Assembly: GCA_030632885.1 (NCBI GenBank)
Contig: DAOVTW010000001.1
Span: forward strand, 166,435 to 230,434
Reading direction: 5' to 3'
Origin: JAIOSM01 sp023143455
GTDB taxonomy: Bacteria; Desulfobacterota; Desulfobacteria; Desulfobacterales; Desulfobacteraceae
DNA: 64,000 nt
Position 1 is the first letter of the stretch. Each line of letters starts with the position of its first letter. Shown piece by piece: positions 27,203 to 36,360 of the stretch. The notes beneath the pieces were generated by a model, which saw only the letters and a program-made list of their open reading frames with translations, was not told the origin of the DNA and did not search any database. The position numbers and the translations under genes were made by a program.

Positions 27203-27484
27203 CTACTTAATTTCAAAATCATCAAAATTTGACAAAGGGCTTTGTTCTTTTGTTTCAACGTTACCTACAAAAGCAGCATCAGGGCCTTGGTGACACCACT
27301 CTACGACTTTATCCACATCTTCTTTGGTGCCTTCAAAGACAGCTTCGACACTGCCATCATCAAGATTTTGAACCCATCCTTTTACATTATTGCCCAGGGC
27401 AGCCTTTTTTGTTTCAACTCTGAAAAATACTCCCTGGACTATACCTGTAACAAGAACGCGGGCTTGAATAGTATCTGATGACAT
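27203..27484 (-). CDS. acyP: Acylphosphatase
   Basis: 93 residues, the standard size. The phosphate-binding loop GIVQGVFFR with catalytic Arg22 and the Asn of GWVQNLDDGSVEAVFEG (Asn40) are both present. The enzyme hydrolyses acyl phosphates such as acetyl phosphate or carbamoyl phosphate in the cytoplasm. It is the last gene of the leftward motA-motB-pilZ-dinB run, one base after dinB, and converges with the selenoprotein gene. Co-transcription with motility genes probably reflects operon packing rather than shared function. Confidence 0.93.
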   Translation of the reverse strand: MSSDTIQARVLVTGIVQGVFFRVETKKAALGNNVKGWVQNLDDGSVEAVFEGTKEDVDKVVEWCHQGPDAAFVGNVETKEQSPLSNFDDFEIK

Positions 27485-27485
27485 T

Positions 27486-28658
27486 TTACCTCCTAGGATT
27501 TGTTTGGTGCTTTAAAGCTGCATTTTTAATAATACTATTTCCAAATTTTTCAGATATCGAATCTATAGCTTTATCAACTTTTTCCCATTTTTCGATTTTT
27601 TCATGGACTTCATTTTGAAGCTCCATCTGGAAATGTCCGATCTCTTTATCAAGTAATGCAACATTCACACCAACGAGGCGTATCTTCTTTTTTATTTTAA
27701 TTTTTTCTAAAAGGGCTAGCGTTTCTCTGTATATAGACTGGGTTGAGGAGATTGGAGTATTAACTACTTTTTGTCTTGTCACCTGAGAAAAATCTGAAAA
27801 TTTGAGCTTAATGGAGACAATATTTGTCAACTTCTTTTTTTTTCTTAAATCTTTTCCAACAGCATTGGAATGTGAAAGAAGATACTTTTTTATGATTTCT
27901 ATTTCATTTGTGTCCTCTGAAAGGGTGGATTCGCTGGAAATTGATTTTCGTTTTGCATTTTGACCAATAGGAGTTGTATCAATACAATTTGCATATTCAA
28001 TAAGTCTTGTACCAAATTTTCCGAATTTTTTTAATATAAGAGAAGAGTTAAATTTTTTAATATCACCAAGTTTTTTAATGTTTAAAATTTTCATTTGTTC
28101 AAAAGCTTTTTTACCAACACCGGGGATTTTTTCGATATCAATATTTTTTACAAAATCTTTTACCATTATTTTTTCAATAATGAAGATACCATCTGGTTTG
28201 TTTATGTCCGAGGCAATTTTAGCAAGAAATCTAAGCGGGGCTGCACCTATGGAACAAGTCAGAGAACGTTCAGTCAATATTTTGTTTTTAATGCCCATGA
28301 TAATTTTTGTATGATCTCCAAAAAGCCTTTTACAACCTGTGATATCAATATATGCCTCATCAACTGAAGTTTGCTCAACAAAAGGGGAATAAGCCATGAA
28401 AATATCCATAATTTTTTTTGATTCATAACTATATTTTCTCATGTCACCAGGCACTATGCAAAGGTTAGAGCATTTTTGCTTTGCCATAAATATTGGCATG
28501 GCAGACCGAACCCCATATTCTCTTGCTTCATAGCTAGCGGCTGCGACAACACTTCTTTTTGAGTTTCCCCCCACAACAACAGGTTTCCCTTTTAATTGTG
28601 GGTTATCTCTTTGTTCTACAGATGCAAAAAATGCGTCCATATCAACATGAAGTATCAT
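27486..28658 (-). CDS. dinB: DNA polymerase IV (Y family, DinB)
   Basis: 390 residues. The palm opens with ILHVDMDAFFASVEQRDNP (first catalytic Asp and steric residues) and the second acidic block is TSVDEAYIDIT. The thumb HhH region IEKIPGVGKKAFEQMK and the little-finger domain follow. It is an error-prone translesion polymerase. The C-terminal end (HQTNPRR) has no obvious QLxLF-type beta-clamp motif, so clamp contact must be elsewhere or weak. The start overlaps the end of the PilZ gene by four bases (ATGA). No LexA-type box is visible next to it because it sits inside a motility operon. Confidence 0.94.
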   Translation of the reverse strand: MILHVDMDAFFASVEQRDNPQLKGKPVVVGGNSKRSVVAAASYEAREYGVRSAMPIFMAKQKCSNLCIVPGDMRKYSYESKKIMDIFMAYSPFVEQTSVDEAYIDITGCKRLFGDHTKIIMGIKNKILTERSLTCSIGAAPLRFLAKIASDINKPDGIFIIEKIMVKDFVKNIDIEKIPGVGKKAFEQMKILNIKKLGDIKKFNSSLILKKFGKFGTRLIEYANCIDTTPIGQNAKRKSISSESTLSEDTNEIEIIKKYLLSHSNAVGKDLRKKKKLTNIVSIKLKFSDFSQVTRQKVVNTPISSTQSIYRETLALLEKIKIKKKIRLVGVNVALLDKEIGHFQMELQNEVHEKIEKWEKVDKAIDSISEKFGNSIIKNAALKHQTNPRR

Positions 28659-29050
28659 TTGATTTTATTTGCTCTAATTTTCTCTTTTTGTTTTTCTAAA
28701 ATATATTTATGGATCATCTCTTTATTATCTTCTGAACAGTTTTTATAGATTCCATGGCAAATGTTGTTTTTATTTATTTTTATTATTTGTATTTCAAGCT
28801 CCATTAAAACAGGCGATTTATGGTTTGAAAATTCAAAAAAGAATTTTGATATACCATAGTCACCAATTGCAAGTCCATTATTTTTAAATGACATTCCTGT
28901 GGCAGAAAGATCAATAATAGAAAACTTTTTATCTTTGAATTCAATTTCAAAACTATTATCTTTATTAAATTCAAACCTAAAAGCTCCTCGTTTGTCTGAA
29001 GATTTATGTGTGAAATTTTCAGTAGAGGTTTTCTTTTTTTTCCAGAACAA
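28655..29050 (-). CDS. PilZ-domain protein
   Basis: 131 residues with one PilZ-like beta-barrel. The c-di-GMP loop is weak (KRGAFRFEF, where RxxxR is expected) but the second motif IIDLSATGMSF is a good D/N-x-S-x-x-G. It starts inside motB (32-base overlap in another frame), directly behind the stator genes. PilZ proteins next to motAB often act as c-di-GMP brakes on the stator, as YcgR does, and that is the inferred role here. If the Arg motif is truly degenerate it may not bind c-di-GMP. The C-terminus is a charged helix. Confidence 0.72.
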   Translation of the reverse strand: MFWKKKKTSTENFTHKSSDKRGAFRFEFNKDNSFEIEFKDKKFSIIDLSATGMSFKNNGLAIGDYGISKFFFEFSNHKSPVLMELEIQIIKINKNNICHGIYKNCSEDNKEMIHKYILEKQKEKIRANKIK

Positions 29051-29756
29051 ATTCTACCCTCCTGTTTAAAGCCCTGTGTTCTTCTGTATCATTTGATATG
29101 AGCGGTAATATTTTTCCATATCCCGTGGCAGTAAGTCTCTCAGGCTTAATCCCTCTTTTTATAAGATGCTTTAGTACACTGGTTGCCCTTACTGCTGAAA
29201 GCTCCCAGTTAGAAGGGAATTTTTCTGTTGATATGGGGATATCATCAGTGTGCCCTTTAATATTTATGTTGTATTCAGGATAGTCAAACAATACTTTTAC
29301 AATTTCATCAAGCACAGGCAATGCCTCTTTGTTAAGCTCAGCCTTTGAAGATTTGAAAAGAGCTTTTCCTTTAATTCGAACAATGATTTTGCCTTTAAGA
29401 ACATGGGTTGCAATGTCATTTGTTTTGCCGCCTTTATCAGCAAACTTGTTAATATCCTGAATAAGGTTTTCCTTTCGTGATCGCAAGCCCGTAATATCTT
29501 CGATTATAATTTGAGTATCAAGAGTTTCAGGCAATTCCATTAGTTCGGCAAAAGCAGTAAGTTCAGAGTCGTTTTTTAGCTGTGTTTTTACTTTACTTAT
29601 GGCAGTTTTGTATTTTCCTGTTTCAAATGAAGAAAGTGTATAAAGCAGTATGAAAAAGACCAAAAGAAGAGTCATCATATCTGCAAAGACTATAAGCCAG
29701 GATGCTTGTTCATCATTTTCAGGAATAATTGAATTTAAAGTTTTTTCTCCTATCAT
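29019..29756 (-). CDS. motB: Flagellar motor stator protein MotB
   Basis: 245 residues. A single N-terminal membrane helix follows a short cytosolic tail and carries the proton-channel Asp (Asp26 in FADMMTLLLVFF). The C-terminal OmpA-like peptidoglycan-binding domain shows NIKGHTDDIPI, NWELSAVRATSVLKHL and NRRVEFVLEK. With MotA it forms the ion-driven stator of the flagellar motor. The start overlaps the end of motA by four bases. The Asp-Met-Met-Thr context does not decide between proton and sodium use. Confidence 0.92.
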   Translation of the reverse strand: MIGEKTLNSIIPENDEQASWLIVFADMMTLLLVFFILLYTLSSFETGKYKTAISKVKTQLKNDSELTAFAELMELPETLDTQIIIEDITGLRSRKENLIQDINKFADKGGKTNDIATHVLKGKIIVRIKGKALFKSSKAELNKEALPVLDEIVKVLFDYPEYNINIKGHTDDIPISTEKFPSNWELSAVRATSVLKHLIKRGIKPERLTATGYGKILPLISNDTEEHRALNRRVEFVLEKKENLY

Positions 29757-30532
29757 TTTTTTCTCCCAATACCCATTTCGTTGTATGGTCGTCGGAGTCT
29801 TGCAGAGATAAAGGAAGAGAGCTTTTCATATAGAATAATAGGGTTATTGCTTTCCATTATGGAGACAGAACCCTGAAGCATAATTTCAAGGTTGATTACC
29901 TCCATGACTGTTCTTGATTTAAGTTTTCCAGCTATGGGAAGGAAAAACAGGGTTGACATTAATGATCCATAGAATGTGGTTAAAAGGGCTGTTGCCATTG
30001 CATTGCCAATAGTTGATGGATCTTGAAGATGACTTAACATTTGTACAAGTCCTATGAGTGTACCAAGCATTCCAAATGCCGGCGAATAAGTCCCCATTTT
30101 TCTGAAAACATCCTGCACAATATAATGTCTTAAGCGTAAAGACTCTATTTCAGTGACAAGAGCTGCCCTGATAGCCTCTTCAGATGAGCCATCAGCAATA
30201 AGCCCACAAGCTTTTTTTAAGAATCCCGAGTCTGTTTTTATTTTGCCAAGTTCAAGAAGACCTTGTTTTCTTGCGATATCGCAGAGTTTTATCATTGTTG
30301 CAACAGATTCATTAGGGTCTTCTTTCTCCTTTGAAAAAACATAGTATGCTGCCTTAAAGGCGGCAACTACATCCCTAAATTGGAATGTAAGCAGTGTTGT
30401 AGCAAGCGTTCCTCCGAAAACAATCATTATCCCTGGTATATTTATAAAATTATGTATATCTCCATCAAACAGTATTGCACTAATAATGAGAGAGATTCCA
30501 GAAATAATACCGATGAAAGATGCTAAATCCAT
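29753..30532 (-). CDS. motA: Flagellar motor stator protein MotA
   Basis: 259 residues with four membrane segments, of which two are N-terminal (IGIISGISLIISAILF; IPGIMIVFGGTLATTLLTF) and two lie near 150-200 (PAFGMLGTLIGLVQML; ALLTTFYGSLMSTLFFLPIAG). The latter pair line the ion channel in the MotA/ExbB/TolQ family. The cytosolic loop between them is the FliG-contact region. It heads the leftward operon motA-motB-pilZ-dinB-acyP. AAGGAG lies 14 bases before the ATG, a long spacing. Flagellar genes themselves are not in the window. Confidence 0.92.
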   Translation of the reverse strand: MDLASFIGIISGISLIISAILFDGDIHNFINIPGIMIVFGGTLATTLLTFQFRDVVAAFKAAYYVFSKEKEDPNESVATMIKLCDIARKQGLLELGKIKTDSGFLKKACGLIADGSSEEAIRAALVTEIESLRLRHYIVQDVFRKMGTYSPAFGMLGTLIGLVQMLSHLQDPSTIGNAMATALLTTFYGSLMSTLFFLPIAGKLKSRTVMEVINLEIMLQGSVSIMESNNPIILYEKLSSFISARLRRPYNEMGIGRKK

Positions 30533-30587
30533 TTTATTATTTCAACTCCTTGAAAGATTCTTTGCGAGTAAACAAATTTTGCTGGCA

Positions 30588-30615
30588 TTGACAATTATGA
30601 ATGTTATATTAATAT
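30588..30615 (+). promoter_or_regulatory. Sigma70-type promoter for the ABC transporter genes
   Basis: A perfect TTGACA, 16 bases, then TAATAT (four of six). It lies about 52-79 bases upstream of the binding-protein gene start at 30667, in the divergent gap shared with motA. Confidence 0.55.
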
Positions 30616-30666
30616 GCAGATATGGTCAAGACAATTGAATAATTTTACATATGGTTTGGAGCAAAA

Positions 30667-32574
30667 ATGGTAAATAGCAAAAGAGTAATTTTATTTCTGA
30701 TTTTTATTTTAATATTTTTGGGATGCGGGCAAAACGAAAACAGCCAGAAGCAAGCTGATTTGAGAAATAATAGTGAACCTGTCAAGAGTACTAACTCTGA
30801 TTCGATTGATAACTCAAGTGACGAATCAAGAGAATACGCAAAGTTTCCTTCCAATATCACCTGGCTTACAAACAATAAAGATCCTTTGTTTTCTTCAGAA
30901 GAAGTAAAAAAAGGAGGAAGCCTCCGTTTATCAATACTAAGCTTTCCCATGACATTTAGAACTGTTGGTCCTGATTCCAATGGAAGCTTTAGAAGTGCAA
31001 TCCTTGATAATCAACTAAGCCTTATCAATATACATCCCAATACCGAGAATATTATTCCTGAACTTGCAACACACTGGGCTTTTGATGATGATAAAAAAAC
31101 AATGTATTTTAAATTGAATAAAAATGCCAGATGGTCTGATAATAAACCATTGACTGCCTGGGATTTTGTATATGCCCTTGAGTTTATGCGCTCAAAACAT
31201 ATTATAGCCCCTTGGTATAATGACTATTATAGCAAGGAGATAGACAAAGTTATTGTGTACGATGATTATACCTTTGCTGTAAAAAGCATGAAAGCAAAGC
31301 CGGATCTTTATATGACAGTTGGTATAACACCTGTCCCAGCGCATTTTTTTAAAAACCTTGATAAGGATTTTGTTCATAAATATAACTGGGAAATTGTTCC
31401 GAATACAGGACCTTACATTATTTCAGATTTTCAGAAAGGTAAGTTTGTTAGATTCGCAAGGAAAAAAGACTGGTGGGCAAAAGATCAACATTATTTTAAA
31501 AACAGGTTTAATGTGGATCACGTAATTTTTAATGTAATACGAGATTATAACATGCTGTTTGAATATTTTAAAAAAGGGAAAATCGATATATTTGCCCTTA
31601 CAATACCTGAATACTGGCATGAGAAATCAGATATCTCTATTTTTAATGATGGGTATGTTGAGAAAATATGGTTTTTTAACAATACTCAACAATCGGCAAT
31701 GGGAATGTGGCTTAATGTCGATAAACCAATTTTTTCAGATATCAATGTAAGAAATGCTTTTGCCCATGCAATGAATATTGAAAAGGTGATTACAAAGGTT
31801 TTGAGGAATGATTATTCCAGGCTTGATCATGCTTATGTAGGCTATGGCAAATACTCTAATACCGATATTAAACCTAAAACATATTCAATTGGCAAAGTTG
31901 AGTCTTTAATGAAAGAATCAGGATGGAAGAGGGGGAGCGATGGAATCTGGATAAAAGGGCAAGACCGTTTCAGTGTCGAGGTTACATATGGATTTGAAGA
32001 GCATACTCCAAGGCTTGTTGTTTTAAAAGAAGAGGCAAAAAAAGCAGGAGTTGAGTTGAATCTTCAAAAACTTGATATGTCAGCAACATTTAAAAAATTC
32101 CTTGAGAAAAAACATGATGTGGCATGGATGGGCTGGAGTACAGGTTTAAGACCTGCTTTCTGGCAATTCTGGCACTCAGACAATGCACATAAACCCCAGA
32201 CCAACAATATAACAAATACAGATAATCCAGTGATAGACAAGTTGATTGATCAATACCGAGCAAGCCTTGATGAAAAGATAAGGATTGATCTGTCTATAGA
32301 AATTCAGAGCAAGGTTTATGATCAGGCAGTGTTTGTGCCGACCTTTATGGTCCCCTATGTCAGGCAAGGATATTGGCGATGGCTCAGACTTCCGTCTTTT
32401 CACGGTACAAAAAAATCCACCTCGCTTTTTGATCCATTTAATTCTATGAATGGTGGTTTATTCTGGTTTGATCAAAAAATGCATGATGAAACAATTATTG
32501 CAATGAAAAACAATGAAAAATTTGCTCCTGTTACTATTAAAAATGAAAATTTTATACTAGGAATTGACAAGTGA
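30667..32574 (+). CDS. Peptide ABC transporter substrate-binding lipoprotein (SBP family 5)
   Basis: 635 residues with a lipoprotein signal: basic start, hydrophobic helix and lipobox IFLGC (Cys20), followed by a polar linker of about 40 residues. The SBP_bac_5 fold is shown by LATHWAFDDDKKTMYFKLNKNARWSDNKPLTAWDFVYALE, here split across two blocks, and by NVRNAFAHAMNIEKVI. The long form and the YAKFPSNITWLTN segment recall YejA-like proteins (microcin C or peptide import) more than OppA. It would deliver oligopeptides to an inner-membrane ABC transporter. The TGA overlaps the next GTG start by four bases. No permease gene is present. Confidence 0.87.
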   Translation: MVNSKRVILFLIFILIFLGCGQNENSQKQADLRNNSEPVKSTNSDSIDNSSDESREYAKFPSNITWLTNNKDPLFSSEEVKKGGSLRLSILSFPMTFRTVGPDSNGSFRSAILDNQLSLINIHPNTENIIPELATHWAFDDDKKTMYFKLNKNARWSDNKPLTAWDFVYALEFMRSKHIIAPWYNDYYSKEIDKVIVYDDYTFAVKSMKAKPDLYMTVGITPVPAHFFKNLDKDFVHKYNWEIVPNTGPYIISDFQKGKFVRFARKKDWWAKDQHYFKNRFNVDHVIFNVIRDYNMLFEYFKKGKIDIFALTIPEYWHEKSDISIFNDGYVEKIWFFNNTQQSAMGMWLNVDKPIFSDINVRNAFAHAMNIEKVITKVLRNDYSRLDHAYVGYGKYSNTDIKPKTYSIGKVESLMKESGWKRGSDGIWIKGQDRFSVEVTYGFEEHTPRLVVLKEEAKKAGVELNLQKLDMSATFKKFLEKKHDVAWMGWSTGLRPAFWQFWHSDNAHKPQTNNITNTDNPVIDKLIDQYRASLDEKIRIDLSIEIQSKVYDQAVFVPTFMVPYVRQGYWRWLRLPSFHGTKKSTSLFDPFNSMNGGLFWFDQKMHDETIIAMKNNEKFAPVTIKNENFILGIDK

Positions 32575-33572
32575 AAAATGAATTAGCTCTTATTGTTGAC
32601 GACATTTCAGTTGCTTTTGATACTGAGGCAGGTAAAGTTTATGCTGTAGATCATGTGAGCTTTGAGCTGAAAAAAGGTATAACTCTAGGAGTTGTAGGCG
32701 AATCCGGGTGCGGAAAAAGTGTAACAGCACTCAGTATTATGAGGCTGCTACCAAAACCATCAGGGCAAATTATTAATGGAAGCATAATCTTTAATAATGA
32801 AAACATTCTTAATTTTTCTTCTGAAGAAATGACTAAAATCAGGGGTAAAAAGATTGCAATGATATTTCAGGAGCCAATGACTGCACTAAATCCGGTTCAT
32901 TCAATAGGAAAACAGATAAAAGAAGTTTATAATCTTCATTTTAAAGAGATGACTTTCAAACAAATAAGGAACTCCTCTGTTGAAATGCTTGAAAGAGTTG
33001 AAATTGCTGATCCTGAAAAAGTATTAAAAAAATACCCTCATCAGCTTTCAGGTGGAATGAGACAACGGGTAATGATTGCCATGGCATTAGCTTCTAAGCC
33101 AGATATTTTAATTGCTGATGAGCCGACTACTGCTTTGGATGTTACAGTTCAGGCTCAAATTTTAGATTTAATCAAAGAACTTCAGAATAGTTTTTCAATG
33201 TCAGTCATTCTAATTACGCATGACCTTGGTGTGATAGCTGAAAATTGTGATGAAGCTATTGTTATGTATGCGGGAAGAGTTGCTGAAAAAGCTTTAGTAA
33301 ATGAGCTTTTTAAAAACCCTCTTCACCCGTATACAAAAGGGCTTTTAAGCTCAATTCCATCCCTTAGCAATAAACTAGGTAAAAAGAGGAAATCTCAACT
33401 TCCAACCATAAAAGGTCAGGTCCCGTCACTTGAAAATATGCCGAAAGGATGTAGATTCAGTCCACGGTGTCCAGATAAATTAGAAATATGTGTAAATCAT
33501 ATTCCCCATGAGAAAAAATATTCACCAAATCATTCTATTTTCTGTCATCTTTTTAATAATAGGGAGAATTAG
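32571..33572 (+). CDS. Oligopeptide/dipeptide ABC transporter ATPase (OppD/DppD-like)
   Basis: 333 residues, starting at a GTG that overlaps the previous stop. Walker A GESGCGKS, Q-loop FQEPMTALNP, signature LSGGMRQRV, Walker B ILIADEP and H-loop ITHD are all intact. The C-terminal oligo_HPY extension with HPYTKGLLSSIP and a Cys cluster (CRFSPRCPDKLEICVNH), which binds an Fe-S cluster in characterised homologues, marks the OppD/DppD family. It pairs with the next ATPase as the two motor subunits of a peptide importer. Confidence 0.92.
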   Translation: MKNELALIVDDISVAFDTEAGKVYAVDHVSFELKKGITLGVVGESGCGKSVTALSIMRLLPKPSGQIINGSIIFNNENILNFSSEEMTKIRGKKIAMIFQEPMTALNPVHSIGKQIKEVYNLHFKEMTFKQIRNSSVEMLERVEIADPEKVLKKYPHQLSGGMRQRVMIAMALASKPDILIADEPTTALDVTVQAQILDLIKELQNSFSMSVILITHDLGVIAENCDEAIVMYAGRVAEKALVNELFKNPLHPYTKGLLSSIPSLSNKLGKKRKSQLPTIKGQVPSLENMPKGCRFSPRCPDKLEICVNHIPHEKKYSPNHSIFCHLFNNREN

Positions 33573-33573
33573 G

Positions 33574-34548
33574 ATGCCGGTTCTTGAAGTTGTTAACCTT
33601 AAGAAGTATTTTCCTGTTCATAAAGGGGTGTTTTTAAGGCCAAAAGGTTTTATATATGCAGTTGATGATATTTCTTTTATTGTTAAACAGGGTGAGACTT
33701 TGGGCCTTGTAGGAGAATCCGGTTGTGGCAAAACTACTCTTGGAAGATGTATCACAGGTTTATATGATAAAACAGATGGCCATGTTAAATTTTGTGGAGA
33801 AGATATATTTTCTTTTAATTCAAAGCAATTAAAAGAGTTCCGCCTCAAGGCTCAGGTTATTTTTCAGGATCCATATGAATCTTTAGATGCACGGCAGACT
33901 ATAAAAGAAATTCTCAAAGAAAAATATATTATACATAAAAAAGAGAGCAAGATTAATATTGATGAAGAAATCGCGACACTTCTTGAAAAAGTGGGTCTTC
34001 AAAGAACAGATATGTCTAAATTCCCCCATGAGTTTAGTGGTGGCCAGCGACAAAGAATAGGAATAGCAAGGGCAATAAGTTTGAATCCAGAGCTAATTGT
34101 TTGTGATGAGCCGGTTTCTGCTTTAGATGTTTCAGTCCAGTCCAAGATTTTAAACCTTCTTTTAAAACTCCAGGAAGAAATGAAGCTTACATATGTATTT
34201 ATTTCCCATGACCTTGCAGTTGTAAAACATATTTCAGACAGAATAGCAGTTATGTATTTAGGTAAAATAGTCGAAATAGCAGATGCTGATTCCATATATA
34301 ATAAACATTTGCATCCATACACCGAAGCATTATTATCTGCAATCCCTCTTCCTGATCCAAAAATAAAAAAGAGAAGAATAATTCTTAAAGGTGAATTACC
34401 CTCAATACAAAATCCTCCTAAAGGGTGCAGGTTCCATACAAGATGCAGGCATACCATGGCTGTCTGTAAAGAAGAAGAGCCTGGTTTGTTGTTAAATAAT
34501 AGGGAAAAAGAACATTATGTTGCCTGTCATCTACAAGAACTTAAGTAA
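33574..34548 (+). CDS. Oligopeptide/dipeptide ABC transporter ATPase (OppF/DppF-like)
   Basis: I start at the ATG at 33574, one base after the previous stop and behind GGGAG; an upstream in-frame ATG at 33508 would add 22 residues with no homology. The 324-residue product opens with the OppF hallmark LEVVNLKKYFPVHKG and has Walker A GESGCGKT, FQDPYESLDARQT, FSGGQRQRIGIARA, Walker B IVCDEP and the H-loop ISHD. The C-terminal oligo_HPY region with CRFHTRCRHTMAVC is present. It is the partner of the preceding ATPase; permeases are missing from this locus. Confidence 0.92.
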   Translation: MPVLEVVNLKKYFPVHKGVFLRPKGFIYAVDDISFIVKQGETLGLVGESGCGKTTLGRCITGLYDKTDGHVKFCGEDIFSFNSKQLKEFRLKAQVIFQDPYESLDARQTIKEILKEKYIIHKKESKINIDEEIATLLEKVGLQRTDMSKFPHEFSGGQRQRIGIARAISLNPELIVCDEPVSALDVSVQSKILNLLLKLQEEMKLTYVFISHDLAVVKHISDRIAVMYLGKIVEIADADSIYNKHLHPYTEALLSAIPLPDPKIKKRRIILKGELPSIQNPPKGCRFHTRCRHTMAVCKEEEPGLLLNNREKEHYVACHLQELK

Positions 34549-34640
34549 AAAATCTTGCAACAAACTCAAGCAAATGGTAATAGTTTTTGGTTAAGCAAGG
34601 TGTATAGTTTTTGTAAATTCTATAACAAGGATTAAGAAAA

Positions 34641-35330
34641 GTGAGTTGGTCCAATAAAAATTCTTTTTTAGGTGTTTTAGTTTTTTTCTCCTTATTTTTT
34701 TCAAGTTGCAGTAATACAGACAATCAAAACAAGTTAGACACTTATATTTTAAGATCAAAGGATATAATTATTACATCAGTGGATTTTACTGATGAGCTGG
34801 AACTTAGAAAAGCCAGCTATGTTTATAATATTAAAGATTTTCCATCTGAGTATAATAGTATTGTAATGCAAATTATACAGGATTTATCAGAAGAGACTGT
34901 TTTATTACATACTGCTCGTGAAAAAGGGATTTTTATATCAGATGACGACTTTAAAAATGCGGAGGCTATTTTTTTAAAGGATTATCCTGGTGATGCATTT
35001 GAAGATATGCTCCTAAAAAATGCTGTTGAGTATTCTTTTTGGAAAAAACGATTTATTAAACGGCTTATTATTGATCGTTTGATTCAACAGGAGTTAAGAG
35101 CAAAAATTGTCATTAATACTGAAGATGTTGTAGATTTTTATGAAAAGTATAAAAAAGAGGGAAAACAAGACTTGAGCGAAGATGAATTAATTGTTCAACT
35201 TCGAGAACAAAAAACTGAAAAAAAGTATTTTAACTGGATTGATAAGGCTATTGTTAAGTATCCGGTTGAGATAAATAAAGAAGAACTCAAAAAATTTTTC
35301 ATAGGTTTGAATGAGACCAGTAAAGAATAA
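34641..35330 (+). CDS. SurA-N-like lipoprotein without a PPIase domain
   Basis: 229 residues from a GTG start with AAGGA ten bases upstream. The N-terminal signal ends in a lipobox-like FFSSC, so the protein should be a lipoprotein. The body is helical and follows the SurA N-terminal pattern (LSEETVLLHTAREKGIFISDDDFKNAE; LIQQELRAKIVINTEDVVDFYEKY), but the parvulin PPIase module is absent: the chain goes from the helix exposing DVVDFYEKY straight to a C-terminal helix. It lies 43 bases before a full SurA-like gene. It probably acts as an outer-membrane-protein or periplasmic chaperone; a paralogue arising by duplication and PPIase loss is plausible. Confidence 0.65.
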   Translation: MSWSNKNSFLGVLVFFSLFFSSCSNTDNQNKLDTYILRSKDIIITSVDFTDELELRKASYVYNIKDFPSEYNSIVMQIIQDLSEETVLLHTAREKGIFISDDDFKNAEAIFLKDYPGDAFEDMLLKNAVEYSFWKKRFIKRLIIDRLIQQELRAKIVINTEDVVDFYEKYKKEGKQDLSEDELIVQLREQKTEKKYFNWIDKAIVKYPVEINKEELKKFFIGLNETSKE

Positions 35331-35373
35331 TCAGGGGTATGTAACCAGAAAAAATATATAAGGCAAATTAAAT

Positions 35374-36312
35374 ATGGCAAAAAAAATTAATGTTTTTATA
35401 ATTGTATTTATAATGGTTTCTGTATGCTTTAAGATATCTCATGCTGAAATTATAGATAGAATTGTAGCAATTGTAAATGAGGAGATAATCACATTTGTTG
35501 AATTGAATACAGCACTAAAACCTTATTTTATAGAACTTGAAAAAACTAATTATCCCAGCGAGAAAAAAAACAAAATTATTGATAAACTTCAAAAAGACAT
35601 GCTCGAAAAGATGATTGAATCCAAACTGACTGAGCAGGAAGCAAAACGGTTAAACATTCAAGTTTCGGATGAAGAATTGCAAGCTTCAATAGATAGAATT
35701 TTAAAGAAAGAGGATATTACTAAAGAAGAGTTAATAGAATCGCTTTTAAAAGAAAAAATTACATATGAAGAATATGAAAGTGACATGCGCCGTCAGATAT
35801 TGCAACCAAAACTTATCAATCGTGTAATCAAGGCAAATGTTGTTATTACCGATGAAGAAATAAAAGAATATTATGATGAACATGAAGCCCAATATGCCGG
35901 ATCAAAAAAATATTATTTAAGAAATATTCTTGCACCCGGGCAAGAAGAGATAGAAAAAGCCAAGCAATTATTAGATCTGGGTCAAAGTTTTGAAGAAACA
36001 GCAAGGTTATATTCGATGGCTCCAAATGCTTCTTCAGGTGGTGACCTTGGTTCGTTTGAGCTTGATGTGTTTGCTGAGAAAATAAGAGAAAATATACTTT
36101 TACTTGAAAAGAACCAATATACTGATGTAATTTTAACTGATGGGGGCTTTCAAATCTTTTATCTTGAAAATATTGAGTTATCAGTGGGTAAAACTTTAAA
36201 GGAGGCAAATGACGAAATTGTAGGTAAATTATTTGCTGCTAAAGCTGAAAAAAAGTATATAGAATGGTTTAAGGTCTTAAAAGAGAGATCCCATTTAAAA
36301 ATTATACTATAA
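35374..36312 (+). CDS. SurA-like periplasmic peptidylprolyl isomerase
   Basis: 312 residues with a cleavable signal peptide (cleavage after SHA near residue 24), then the mature start EIIDRIVAIVNEEIITFVEL typical of SurA/PpiC proteins. A SurA_N helical domain spans about 25-165. One parvulin domain follows (about 175-270; YYLRNILAPGQEEIEKAKQLL, GGDLGSFELDVFAEKI) and a C-terminal helix ends the chain. It would assist folding of outer-membrane proteins. E. coli SurA has two parvulin domains; this short form has one, as in many Desulfobacterota. It forms an operon with the preceding lipoprotein. Confidence 0.85.
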   Translation: MAKKINVFIIVFIMVSVCFKISHAEIIDRIVAIVNEEIITFVELNTALKPYFIELEKTNYPSEKKNKIIDKLQKDMLEKMIESKLTEQEAKRLNIQVSDEELQASIDRILKKEDITKEELIESLLKEKITYEEYESDMRRQILQPKLINRVIKANVVITDEEIKEYYDEHEAQYAGSKKYYLRNILAPGQEEIEKAKQLLDLGQSFEETARLYSMAPNASSGGDLGSFELDVFAEKIRENILLLEKNQYTDVILTDGGFQIFYLENIELSVGKTLKEANDEIVGKLFAAKAEKKYIEWFKVLKERSHLKIIL

Positions 36313-36360
36313 TCTAATAATATAATTTTGATAAACGCGTGATTTATAAAGGGAAATAAT

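Noticed and set aside
36313..36360. Mg2+-sensing M-box riboswitch before mgtE
   Set aside because: Only 48 bases separate surA and mgtE, too short for the known element.
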